Part shown: positions 40,090-47,899 of the stretch, piece by piece
How positions within the stretch are numbered: the first letter of the stretch is position 1
How the letters are laid out: the number at the start of each line of letters is the position of its first letter
Source of the DNA: Pseudomonadota bacterium
Lineage (GTDB): Bacteria; Chloroflexota; UBA6077; JAJPHF01
Length of the DNA stretch: 64,000 bases
NCBI GenBank assembly: GCA_021325365.1
Contig: JAJPHF010000173.1
Span: 54,152-118,151 of the forward strand
Reading direction: 5' to 3'
Notes under the pieces: generated by a model
Told to the model about the DNA's origin: nothing
Seen by the model: only the letters and a program-made list of their open reading frames with translations
Database searches by the model: none
Made by a program: the position numbers and the translations under genes

Positions 40090-42093
40090 TTACACCCGGA
40101 AGCCGAAGACGACCGGCAGCACCACCGCCAGCGCCACGACGATCAAGCCGCCAAAGACCACCCAGGCGTAAGTCTGCACCTGGCCCGTCTGAATGCCGCG
40201 GAACGAGCGGCCTAGCTCGACCGTGCCCTGCGCCAGCCCGTTCACCACGCCGTCCACCACGCCGCGGTCGAGCAGGGCCAGCCCGTTCGCCAGCCCGACG
40301 ACCACCGTGCCGACCAGCCAGTTGTAGAGGTTGTCGAAGCCCCACTTGTCGACCGCCCAGCCGTAGAGCGGCCCGAACAGCCGCGTGACGGCCGCGGCGC
40401 TGAGCTGGCGCGTGCCGTACATCAGCCACCCCAGCAAGATGCCGATCAGCACCAGCGCCGTGACCAGCCCGACCAGCGACCAGTTCAGCTCCTCGACCAC
40501 CGGGTGGCCCTCCAGGAAGCTCATGATGCTCCAATTCGGGATCACCGTTCCGCCCCAGATCAGACCGACGAACACCGCCGGCAGGATCAGGATCAGCATC
40601 GGCCAGAGCATCGTCCCGGGCGCCTCGTGGACGTGGTCGAACGCGTGCGCGTCGCCGCGCCACCGGCCGAAGAACGTCAGGAAGATCATGCGCGCCGTAT
40701 AGAACGCGGTCATGAACGCCGTGACGACGGCGAAGAACAGCAGCAGCGGGACGATGTTCACCGGCAGCACGGCGTGCGACACCGCGCCGACGATCGCGTC
40801 CTTACTCCAGAAGCCGCTGAACAGCGGGAACCCGGCCAGCGACAGGCCCGCCAGCGTCATCGCCCAGAAGGTGCCCGGCATCTTCGTGCGCAGGCCGCCC
40901 ATCTCGCGCATGTCCTGCGAGCCGGTGCCGTGGATCACGCTGCCCGAGGTCAGGAACAGGAGCGCCTTGAACCACGAGTGAGTGAACAGGTGGAACACCC
41001 CGGCCCCAACTGCCCCCACGCCGATAGCCATCATCATGTACCCAAGCTGGCTGACCGTCGAGTAGGCCATCACGCGCTTGATGTCGTTGTTCACCAGGCC
41101 GAGCGTCGCGGCGAAGAACGCCGTGAAGCCGCCGATCACCGCCACGACCACCATCGCGTCCGGCGCGTGCTCCAGCAAGAACGCCGAGCGCGCCATCAAA
41201 TAGACCCCCGCGGCGACCATCGTGGCCGCGTGGATCAGCGCGCTGACGGGCGTCGGGCCTTCCATCGCGTCGGGGAGCCAGACGTGCAGCGGCCACTGCG
41301 CCGACTTGCCGACCGCGCCGCAGAACACCAGCAGCGCGGCGATCGTCGGCACCCAGGTGGGCATCCCGCCCACGGCCGCCTCGATCGCCTCGAAGCGGAA
41401 GGTGTGGAAGTGCGCCCAGATGAACAGCAGCCCCACCAAGAAGCCGAAGTCGCCGAGGCGCGTGGTCAGGAACGCCTTCTTCGCGGCCTCGGGCGGCGAG
41501 AGCCGCTCGTCGGTCATCCCCTCGCTCGCCGCGGCGCCCAGCAGCGGGCGGCTCAGCGTGCGGCCGCGGTAGTACCAGAAGCCGATCAGCAGGTACGAGC
41601 AAAGCCCCACCAGCTCCCAGAAGATGAACAGCCCCAGGTAGCCGTTGGCGAGCACCAGGCCGAGCATGGAGAAGGTGAACAGCGCCATGTACGTGAAGTA
41701 GCGGGCGAAGCCGGGGTCACGGTGAATGTGGACGTGGCCGCGCTCGTCCAGCTCCGCCTCGTGCAGGTAGCCCCAGGAGTAGACCTGCACGAGGAAGCTC
41801 ACGCCCGTCACGGCGAGCAGCATCAGCGCCGTCCACTGGTCCACGCGCACGCCCACGTCGATGAAATCGCCGAGGCCGGGCGCGATCGTCAGCCAGGGGA
41901 AGCTCTCGTCGATGCGCGCGCCGCCGGCTACCAGGAGAAACACCCAGCAGCTCGCCAGGAACGAGACGAAGACGCCGACGATCGTGAAGAGCCCCGCCGC
42001 TCGCCAGACGCGCTGCACGACGAACGAGTCCAGCAGGAACGCGATGAACGGCGCGAGCAAGATCACCAACGCGAGCGTGCGGAGCAGTTCCAT
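40090..42093 (-). CDS. nuoL: NADH-quinone oxidoreductase subunit L
   Basis: A 667-residue, distal proton-pumping subunit with about 16 helices and the long lateral helix. Motifs: IFWELVGLCSYLLIGFWYYR (conserved Glu), KKAFLTTRLGDFGFLVGLLF, GAVGKSAQWPLHVWLPDAME (key Lys), GPTPVSALIHAATMVAAGVY, DIKRVMAYSTVSQLGYMMMA and HAWFKALLF-like HSWFKALLFLTSGSVIH. The C-terminal lateral-helix and anchor region is intact. ATG start. It is flanked on both sides by heptamer-repeat spacers. Confidence 0.97.
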   Translation of the reverse strand: MELLRTLALVILLAPFIAFLLDSFVVQRVWRAAGLFTIVGVFVSFLASCWVFLLVAGGARIDESFPWLTIAPGLGDFIDVGVRVDQWTALMLLAVTGVSFLVQVYSWGYLHEAELDERGHVHIHRDPGFARYFTYMALFTFSMLGLVLANGYLGLFIFWELVGLCSYLLIGFWYYRGRTLSRPLLGAAASEGMTDERLSPPEAAKKAFLTTRLGDFGFLVGLLFIWAHFHTFRFEAIEAAVGGMPTWVPTIAALLVFCGAVGKSAQWPLHVWLPDAMEGPTPVSALIHAATMVAAGVYLMARSAFLLEHAPDAMVVVAVIGGFTAFFAATLGLVNNDIKRVMAYSTVSQLGYMMMAIGVGAVGAGVFHLFTHSWFKALLFLTSGSVIHGTGSQDMREMGGLRTKMPGTFWAMTLAGLSLAGFPLFSGFWSKDAIVGAVSHAVLPVNIVPLLLFFAVVTAFMTAFYTARMIFLTFFGRWRGDAHAFDHVHEAPGTMLWPMLILILPAVFVGLIWGGTVIPNWSIMSFLEGHPVVEELNWSLVGLVTALVLIGILLGWLMYGTRQLSAAAVTRLFGPLYGWAVDKWGFDNLYNWLVGTVVVGLANGLALLDRGVVDGVVNGLAQGTVELGRSFRGIQTGQVQTYAWVVFGGLIVVALAVVLPVVFGFRV

Positions 42094-42103
42094 CTCGTAC
42101 CCT

Positions 42104-42235
42104 CAGCGATTAGCAGTCAGCTTTCAGCTTTCAGCTTCCCGTCCAGACTGGTCCTTAGCTTCCGACCACACGGCACTTGATCAGCCGCCTCGTCACCATC
42201 CGCTGATGGCTAACGACCGACCGCTGACCGCTAGC
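42104..42235 (-). repeat. Degenerate heptamer array, nuoK-nuoL spacer
   Basis: Five in-phase heptamers (42104-42138: CAGCGAT, TAGCAGT, CAGCTTT twice, CAGCTTC) and an inverted, decayed set at 42202-42235 that runs into the nuoK stop codon. Confidence 0.7.
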
Positions 42236-42557
42236 CACGCAGCATGTCCAGCTCGTCTACCTGCACCGTGCGGCGCAGACGGTACACGGCGATGACGATG
42301 GCCAGGCCGATGGCCGCCTCGGCGGCCGCGACCGCGATCACGAACAGCGCGAAGACCTGCCCGGCGAACAGCGAGCTGGCGGCCCCCGTCGGCGGCTGCA
42401 AGTAGCGGTTGAACGCGACTAGTGTCACGTTGATGCCGTTCAGCATCAGCTCGATCGCCATCAGCACGGCGATCACGTTGCGCTTCGCCAGCGCGCCGTA
42501 CATGCCGACGCAGAACAGCGCCGCGCCCAGGATCAAGAACTGCTGCAGCCCAACCAT
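42231..42557 (-). CDS. nuoK: NADH-quinone oxidoreductase subunit K
   Basis: A 108-residue three-helix subunit (MrpC-like). Helix 2 carries IAVLMAIELMLNGINVTLVA with the conserved membrane glutamate, and helix 3 has AAAEAAIGLAIVIAVYRL with the second conserved glutamate; both are needed for proton transfer. The C-terminus RTVQVDELDMLRG matches the family ending. ATG start with GGAG close upstream. It lies between nuoL and nuoJ in normal order. Confidence 0.96.
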   Translation of the reverse strand: MVGLQQFLILGAALFCVGMYGALAKRNVIAVLMAIELMLNGINVTLVAFNRYLQPPTGAASSLFAGQVFALFVIAVAAAEAAIGLAIVIAVYRLRRTVQVDELDMLRG

Positions 42558-42632
42558 TCTCCGTCCTCTTGCGGGGTGCAGGGGCGCAGCGCCCTGCCGG
42601 GGGCATGGGGGTGTCCCCCAAAGCCCGCTCCT
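42558..42632 (-). repeat. GC palindrome element in the nuoJ-nuoK spacer
   Basis: Two adjacent hairpins, CAGGGGCGCAGCGCCCTG and GGGGG-TGT-CCCCC, fill most of the 75-bp spacer. Different in sequence from the type-A and type-B elements. Confidence 0.55.
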
Positions 42633-43130
42633 CTAATCCTCGCGCGCCAGCAAGATCGCCCCGATCATCGTCGCCACCAACAGCACCGAAGCCAGCTCGA
42701 ACGGGAAGATGTACGTGGTGAGCATGGCCGCGCCGATCTGCATGGAGGTCGGCTGGTCGAGCGGCCGGGCGGCGAGGGGCCACGCGCTGCTGTAGATCAC
42801 ACCCGTCACGAGCAGGAATAGCACGACCGACAGCACCCCGGCGGCGAGCCGCTGGCCGCCGGCCGCCAGGGCCGGCAGCTCCACCTGCTGCGGCGTGAGC
42901 ATGATCGCGAACAGCATCAGGATGACGATGGCGCCCGTGTAGACCAGAACCTGCACCGCGGCCAGAAAGTCCGCGCTCAGCAGCACGTAGATCGCCGCCA
43001 CGCTGGAGAGCGCGACCACCAGGAACAGCGCGTTGTGGAAGATGCGGCGGGCCATCACCGTGCCGAACGCCCCCGCGAGCGCGACAATCGCGAACACCCA
43101 GAAGGCGATGTTCGCAATGATCTCGGTCAC
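42633..43130 (-). CDS. nuoJ: NADH-quinone oxidoreductase subunit J
   Basis: A 165-residue five-helix subunit. Helix 3 has the conserved VQVLVYTGAIVILMLFAIML with its pi-bulge glycine and tyrosine, important for coupling. The start FWVFAIVALAGAFGTVMARR and NALFLVVALSSVAAIYVLL are typical. GTG start with AGGAGGTG upstream. nuoI, which usually precedes nuoJ, is absent: the gap to nuoH is 121 bp and filled by a type-B palindrome. Confidence 0.95.
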   Translation of the reverse strand: MTEIIANIAFWVFAIVALAGAFGTVMARRIFHNALFLVVALSSVAAIYVLLSADFLAAVQVLVYTGAIVILMLFAIMLTPQQVELPALAAGGQRLAAGVLSVVLFLLVTGVIYSSAWPLAARPLDQPTSMQIGAAMLTTYIFPFELASVLLVATMIGAILLARED

Positions 43131-43144
43131 CCACGCACCTCCTG

Positions 43145-43248
43145 CCTACCCCCCCGCCCCCCTCCCGGTGCGGGAAGGGGGAGGACGCGTGTCGGCCGAG
43201 CCGGCTCCCCCCGTCCGTGATAGGGAAGGGGGGCCGGGGGGGTTAGGT
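43145..43248 (-). repeat. Type-B palindrome at the nuoH-nuoJ junction
   Basis: Same family as 23611-23708 (shared AGGGAAGGGGGG, then a run of G and TTAGGT). It occupies almost the whole spacer where nuoI would normally sit. Confidence 0.75.
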
Positions 43249-43251
43249 CGT

Positions 43252-44451
43252 CTACGCCCGCGCGCCCTGCGTGGCGGCGAGCGCCGTTTCCAGTAGTGGC
43301 GGCGCCGTGTTGGTCCGCGCCGCGCGATAGAGCCGGTTGTACAGCCAGTAGAGGGCCACGACGACCACGATGTTGATGACGATCAACGCCGGCCACGGGA
43401 TGACGTTCATGAGCTGCCAGTACTGCACGATGGCGCCGAGCACGAGGTTTACCAGGGTGATCGGCAGCAGCACTTTCCAGGCGAACGCCATCAGCTGATC
43501 GTAGCGCAGGCGCGGCAGTGTCCCGCGCACCCACACCATGACCAGGAATAGGATGTACGTCTTGAGGAAGAACCAGAGATAGCCGGGCAAGATCCAGCCT
43601 TGCCAGCCGCCGAAGAACAGCGTGGTCGCGATGGCCGACACCGTGAAGGCATTCGCATACTCCGCCAGGAAGAACAGCGCGAAGCGCATCCCGCTGTACT
43701 CCATGTGGAAGCCGGCGATGATCTCCGACTCGGCCTCGGGCAAGTCGAACGGCGAGCGGTTGATCTCCGCGATGCCGCTGATGAAGAACGTCACGAACGC
43801 CAACGGCCCGACGACCGGCGCCAGGATGAACCACGCGTTGCGCTGCGCATCGGCGATCCCCCAGAGAGACATCGTGCCGGCGATCAGCACGATCGGGATC
43901 ACCGACAGCACCTCGGGCACCTCGTAGCTGATGAGCTGCGCCGCGGCGCGCATGCCGCCGAGCAGCGTGTACTTGTTGTAGGCGGCCCAGCCGGCCATGA
44001 TGATGCCCAGGGTGGGGATCGTGGCCAGCGCGAGCACGTAGAGAATCCCGATGTCAAGCCGCGTGATCGTCGCGTCCCAGTTGAACGGCAGGACAGCATA
44101 GATCATCAGCGACGGCACTATCACGGCCAGAGGCGCCAGGACGAACACTACACGATCGGCAGCCCGTGGGATCAGGTCTTCCTTGCCCAGCAGCTTCACG
44201 GCATCGGCCACCGATTGCACGAGGCCGAACGGACCGACCCGATTCGGGCCGACACGGTCTTGAATGCGGGCGATCAGCTTGCGCTCGGCCCATATCTGCG
44301 ACATGACGAGCAGGGCGACGAACGTCACCGCGACGGCGATGCCGATTAGCGCCAGGATGATCTGGACGATCCCGAACGGCAGCACGGCCGAGAGCAACGT
44401 GTTCAGCGCGCCGCTGATGCCGCCGAGCAGGTTGTTGAGAAATGAAGGCAT
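43252..44451 (-). CDS. nuoH: NADH-quinone oxidoreductase subunit H
   Basis: A 399-residue, eight-helix subunit at the junction between membrane and peripheral arms, lining the quinone site. Motifs: AERKLIARIQDRVGPNRVGP, GLVQSVADAVKLLGKED, SYEVPEVLSVIPIVLIAGT and NRSPFDLPEAESEIIAGFHM (the conserved quinone-loop acidics), plus GTLPRLRYDQLMAFAWKVLL. ATG start with GGTGAAGG upstream. nuoD, normally placed between nuoC and nuoH, is missing: only 78 bases separate the two. Confidence 0.97.
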   Translation of the reverse strand: MPSFLNNLLGGISGALNTLLSAVLPFGIVQIILALIGIAVAVTFVALLVMSQIWAERKLIARIQDRVGPNRVGPFGLVQSVADAVKLLGKEDLIPRAADRVVFVLAPLAVIVPSLMIYAVLPFNWDATITRLDIGILYVLALATIPTLGIIMAGWAAYNKYTLLGGMRAAAQLISYEVPEVLSVIPIVLIAGTMSLWGIADAQRNAWFILAPVVGPLAFVTFFISGIAEINRSPFDLPEAESEIIAGFHMEYSGMRFALFFLAEYANAFTVSAIATTLFFGGWQGWILPGYLWFFLKTYILFLVMVWVRGTLPRLRYDQLMAFAWKVLLPITLVNLVLGAIVQYWQLMNVIPWPALIVINIVVVVALYWLYNRLYRAARTNTAPPLLETALAATQGARA

Positions 44452-44529
44452 CCTTCACCACCGCCGAGTGCTGCTAGCTGAGCGCCCGAGAACACGTAAT
44501 CGCGGCCGCGCGGCGCGCGCCACCCCGCA

Positions 44530-45726
44530 TCAAGCGTGAGCGTCGCCCGCGTCGACGTAATCGAGTTGCCCTTCGGCCCCGCGTGCCAGGTGTCGCACTA
44601 GCACGTACTCGGGGTCGATCGTGAAGTCCTTGCGTAGCGGAAAGCCCGGGAAGTCGTCGTCCAGCAGGATGCGCCGCAGGTCCGGGTGGCCCACGAAGCG
44701 GATGCCGAACATGTCGTACACCTCGCGCTCCTGGAAGTCCGCCCCGGGCCAGACCGAGATCAGCGAGACGACGCGCGGCTCGTCGACGCGCGGCAGGTTC
44801 ACGCGCAGCACGATGCCCTTCGGCCCTTCCGGGTCCTCGGCGACGTGCCGCTGCCAGTCCTGCAGGTGGTAGAGCGTGTAGACCAGCTCGAAGCGGTCGG
44901 GCCAATCGACCGCCGTCACCTGGGACAGGTAGTCGTAGTCGAACTGCTCGCGCAGCATCCGCGCCGCCTCGAGCAGCCGCTCCGCCGGAATGACCATCTC
45001 CAGATAAGAGTGCACGAAGCGCGAGTCGATGTTGGGCGCCAGCGGCGCCAGCGCCTTGCTGATCGGGTGCGCCAGCGCCTTCTCGTCGGGCGGCGGCGGC
45101 GCCGCGGGCTGCTGGGCGCGCGCCGCCGGCCGCGCCGGCGCCGGTCGCGCGGGCGCCCCCTCGCCGGCCGCCGCGGTCGGTCGCGCCGGCCGCGCGGGAG
45201 CGCCCCCCTCGCCCGCCGGAGCCGCGGCGCCACCTTCGCCCGCCGCCGGGGCGGGCCGAGCGGGCCGCGCCGGGCGCTCAGCCGCCGGGGCGCCCTCCGC
45301 GGGCGCCGGGCGTGGCGGGCGGGCGGGCCGCTCGCCCGCGGGCGGGCCGCTCGCCACCTCCGCCGCGGCGCTCTCCTCCGCGTCGACGGACGGCTTGGCG
45401 GGCGGCGCCGGCGCGCTTGTCGCGCCCGCGCCCTCGCCGGCCGGGGCCGACGTTTTCCCCTGGCCCGCCGCCGGCGCGGCCGCGGGCTTCGCCGGCGGCT
45501 CGCTCCCGGCGTTCGGCGGCGCGGCGACCTCGCCCCCCGGGGCGCCTGGCTCGACCGGCGCCGGGGGCGTCGTCCCCGCGGCGCGCGGCGCCCGCGGCGC
45601 GGCCTCGCCCGCCGGCGGCGGCGCGCTCCGCGCCGGCTCGCCGCTGGGCGGCGCCTGCTCGCCGACCTGCTCGGGCGGCGGGGCGCTGCTGCTCTCGCTG
45701 TCCGGGGGCCTCTCGGAGCTTGCCAT
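44530..45726 (-). CDS. nuoC: NADH-quinone oxidoreductase subunit C with long disordered N-terminus
   Basis: 398 residues, about twice the normal size. The C-terminal 184 residues are a complete NuoC (30-kDa) domain: LAPNIDSRFVHSYLEMVIPA, YDYLSQVTAVDWPDRFELVY, and the signature ADFQEREVYDMFGIRFVGHP followed by LRRILLDDDFPGFPLRKDF. The first 214 residues are Pro/Ala/Glu/Gly-rich with repeats such as RPARPARPAPAAGEG, and must be disordered. There is no NuoD domain, so this is not a NuoCD fusion. ATG start; the extension continues without an internal stop or better start. NuoC helps bind the peripheral arm to the membrane arm. Confidence 0.93.
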   Translation of the reverse strand: MASSERPPDSESSSAPPPEQVGEQAPPSGEPARSAPPPAGEAAPRAPRAAGTTPPAPVEPGAPGGEVAAPPNAGSEPPAKPAAAPAAGQGKTSAPAGEGAGATSAPAPPAKPSVDAEESAAAEVASGPPAGERPARPPRPAPAEGAPAAERPARPARPAPAAGEGGAAAPAGEGGAPARPARPTAAAGEGAPARPAPARPAARAQQPAAPPPPDEKALAHPISKALAPLAPNIDSRFVHSYLEMVIPAERLLEAARMLREQFDYDYLSQVTAVDWPDRFELVYTLYHLQDWQRHVAEDPEGPKGIVLRVNLPRVDEPRVVSLISVWPGADFQEREVYDMFGIRFVGHPDLRRILLDDDFPGFPLRKDFTIDPEYVLVRHLARGAEGQLDYVDAGDAHA

Positions 45727-45781
45727 CTTCCTACCGTCGTTCGCGGGTCACGGTCCGGCCCTGGGTGAGGGCCGGCCCCGG

Positions 45782-46327
45782 CTACTTGCGCTTGGGGGCG
45801 CCGATGGTCTGCTGCCGCTTGACCTTCTCTTGCAGCCGCATCAGCCCGTACAGCAGCGCGTCGGGCCGCGGCGGGCAGCCGGGCACGTGGATGTCGACGG
45901 GCACGAAATTGTCGATGCCCGGCACCGTGCTGTACGAGCCCTGGAACGGCCCGCCGCAGATCGTGCAGGCGCCCATCGCGATGACGTACTTCGGCTCGGC
46001 CATCTGGTCGTAGATGCGCCGCACGACCGGCGCCATCTTCGTCGTCACCGTGCCCGCGACGAGCATCACGTCGGCCTGGCGCGGGGAGAAGCGCACGACC
46101 TCGGCGCCAAAGCGGCTGATGTCGAAGCGGCCCGCGCCCACCGCCATGAACTCGATCGCGCAGCACGCGGTCCCCAGCGGGAACGGCCACAGCGAGTTGC
46201 TGCGCGCCCAGTTGAACAGCGTGTTCAGCGACGTCACGAAGACGTTCTGCTTGACCTCGGGCGGGATCGGCACCAGCGACTCCGTCTGGAGCGGCTCGGC
46301 CGGCGCCCGATCGACTGTCTGTGCCAT
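45782..46327 (-). CDS. nuoB: NADH-quinone oxidoreductase subunit B
   Basis: A 181-residue subunit that binds the terminal [4Fe-4S] cluster N2, the electron donor to quinone. All four ligands are present: C55 and C56 in [10 protein letters not shown]121 in MGACTICGG and C151 in [12 protein letters not shown]. The loop reads ACTICGGPF rather than the common SCANSGGMF. C124 is an extra cysteine. ATG start. Spacing to nuoA (67 bp) and nuoC (55 bp) is compact. Confidence 0.97.
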   Translation of the reverse strand: MAQTVDRAPAEPLQTESLVPIPPEVKQNVFVTSLNTLFNWARSNSLWPFPLGTACCAIEFMAVGAGRFDISRFGAEVVRFSPRQADVMLVAGTVTTKMAPVVRRIYDQMAEPKYVIAMGACTICGGPFQGSYSTVPGIDNFVPVDIHVPGCPPRPDALLYGLMRLQEKVKRQQTIGAPKRK

Positions 46328-46394
46328 GCTCGCTATTCCCTCCCCGGCCCGCTCGGCAGCCGCCGCACCGCGGCCGCCCGGAGCGCGCCGGGAG

Positions 46395-46751
46395 CTACCG
46401 CCACTCGAGGGCCCGCTTCCGCCAGGCGTAGGCGAAGCCCACCAGCAGGATCAGGATGAAAATCACCATCTCCACCAGGGCGAACAGCCCCAACCCGCCG
46501 TACGACACGGCCCAGGGGAAGATGAAGACGGACTCGACGTCGAAAATCGCGAAGATGAGCGCGTACAGATAGAACCGCGTATTGAACTGGACGTGCGATT
46601 CGCCGATCGTCTCAACGCCGCACTCGTACGGCTCGAGCTTCACGCTGTTGGGGTTGTGCGGCGTGACCAGGCGGGCGATCACCAGCGGGATGATCGCAAA
46701 GGCGATGGCGACCCCCAGGAAGAGTAGCACCGGGCCGAAGGAGTCAAGCAT
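46395..46751 (-). CDS. nuoA: NADH-quinone oxidoreductase subunit A
   Basis: A 118-residue three-helix subunit. The external loop and helix 2 carry the family signature [20 protein letters not shown] followed by [20 protein letters not shown], with the conserved acidic residues. ATG start; first gene of the operon. A minus-strand TATACT at 46860-46865 may be the operon's -10 box. Confidence 0.96.
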   Translation of the reverse strand: MLDSFGPVLLFLGVAIAFAIIPLVIARLVTPHNPNSVKLEPYECGVETIGESHVQFNTRFYLYALIFAIFDVESVFIFPWAVSYGGLGLFALVEMVIFILILLVGFAYAWRKRALEWR

Positions 46752-46859
46752 CGTGGCTCTCCCGCGTCGCGCCAGTCCCTAGCAGTCGGCAGCGGCCCCC
46801 CACGCGACCCGGGAACCGGGAGCTTTCGCGCTAGAAGCCGCTGTGGCGCTGCCAATGAA

Positions 46860-46865
46860 AGTATA
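46860..46865 (-). promoter_or_regulatory. Putative -10 box of the nuo operon
   Basis: TATACT on the minus strand, about 110 bases before the nuoA start. No convincing -35 box at the right distance. Confidence 0.3.
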
Positions 46866-46891
46866 TCACGTGCTCCCGGCCCAGAAGCGGT

Positions 46892-46947
46892 GCCGCCCTG
46901 AAGGGCGGCTCCCGGCCAGTCGGCGGGGGGCAGCGCTTCAGGGCGGC
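46892..46947 (-). terminator. 12-bp inverted repeat after the recombinase gene
   Basis: GCCGCCCTGAAG (46892-46903) and its exact complement (46936-46947) with a 32-base loop. Lies between the end of the recombinase gene and the putative nuo promoter; could insulate them. Confidence 0.4.
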
Positions 46948-46978
46948 GATCGCCAGGAGGCGCGCGGTTGGCCCGCGG

Positions 46979-47899
46979 TCAGCGGCTGCCCACCTCGACC
47001 AGCCGCGGCGCCGCCGGGCCGGCCACCTGCGTGTAGATCTGGGTCGTCGAGATGCTGGCGTGGCCGAGCTTCGCCTGCAGCGAGCGCAGGTCTTCCCCGT
47101 CGCTCAGCCGGTGCGCCGCGAAGGAGTGGCGCAGGGTGTGCGGCGTGATGCTGGTGGTGATGCCGGCGTCGCGGGCGCGCGCCTTGATGATCAGCCAGAA
47201 GCCCTGGCGGGTCAGGCGTTGGCCGCGGTGGTTCAGGAACAGCGGGCCGTGCGAGCTGGGCGCGCGCAGGAGCGCGCTCCGCCCGCGCTCGACGTACTGG
47301 CGCACGGCCTCGCCCGCCGTCTGGCGGATAGGCAGCACGCGCACGCGCCGCCCGCGGCCCACGCAGCGCACGCGCCCCTCGCTCAGATCGAGGTCCTCGA
47401 TGTCCAGCGACACCAGCTCGGTGACCCGCATGCCGGTGGCGTACAGCAGCTCCAGCATCGCGCAGTCGCGCAGCGCGTCGGGAGTAGTGCGGTCGCGCCC
47501 GTAGCTGAGCAGGCGCTGGACCTCGCTCACCGAGATCGCCCGCGGCAGCGGCTTGCCGACCTTCGGCGCTTCCAGGTGGACAGTCGGGTCTTCGGCGATG
47601 ATGGAGTTCTTGTGCAGGTAGTGGAACAGCGACTTGATCGCGGCGATCTTGCGGGCCACCGTGGCGGGCGCGTAGCCGCGCTCGCGCAGGCCCAGCACGA
47701 AGTCGGTGACGGCGGTTCGGTCCGCGGCGTCGAGCAAGTCCGCGTGGCTGGCGTGGCCGTTGCCGTTGCCGCGCGCGTGGCGCGCGTGCAGGTACTCTTC
47801 GAACTGGCGGAGGTCGTTCTGGTAAGCCGCCACGGTGTTGGGTGTCAGCCCTCGGTCGTCGTTGAGGAAGCGGAGGAAGCGGATGATGTGCTCTTCCAT
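46979..47899 (-). CDS. xerD: XerC/XerD-type tyrosine recombinase
   Basis: A 306-residue tyrosine recombinase of standard XerC/D length. N-terminal SAM-like core-binding domain (1-100, with VAAYQNDLRQFEEYL) and catalytic domain. Active-site residues: R158 in ATGMRVTEL, H254 and R257 in TPHTLRHSFAAH, H280 in LGHASISTTQIY and Y289. The beta-hairpin lysine (GKG in XerD) is replaced: the loop reads GRGRRVRVLP. ATG at 47899 with GGAGG upstream; the frame is open 62 codons further. Likely the chromosome dimer resolvase, but a mobile-element integrase cannot be excluded. Confidence 0.88.
   Translation of the reverse strand: MEEHIIRFLRFLNDDRGLTPNTVAAYQNDLRQFEEYLHARHARGNGNGHASHADLLDAADRTAVTDFVLGLRERGYAPATVARKIAAIKSLFHYLHKNSIIAEDPTVHLEAPKVGKPLPRAISVSEVQRLLSYGRDRTTPDALRDCAMLELLYATGMRVTELVSLDIEDLDLSEGRVRCVGRGRRVRVLPIRQTAGEAVRQYVERGRSALLRAPSSHGPLFLNHRGQRLTRQGFWLIIKARARDAGITTSITPHTLRHSFAAHRLSDGEDLRSLQAKLGHASISTTQIYTQVAGPAAPRLVEVGSR

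Larger units (their letters stand above)
46752..46978. other. nuo operon upstream region
   Basis: 227 bp between nuoA and the recombinase gene. Holds a -10-like TATACT (46860-46865, minus) and a 12-bp inverted repeat (46892-46903 and 46936-46947) that may act as the terminator of the recombinase gene. Confidence 0.5.

Noticed and set aside
38380..42235. CRISPR arrays at the heptamer repeats
   Set aside because: The units are only 7 bases, contiguous and degenerate, with no spacers of uniform length and no cas genes in the window.
44530..45726. NuoCD fusion
   Set aside because: The extra length is N-terminal, low-complexity and Pro/Ala-rich, whereas a NuoD domain would be C-terminal with RGxxE-type and quinone-site motifs, none of which occur.
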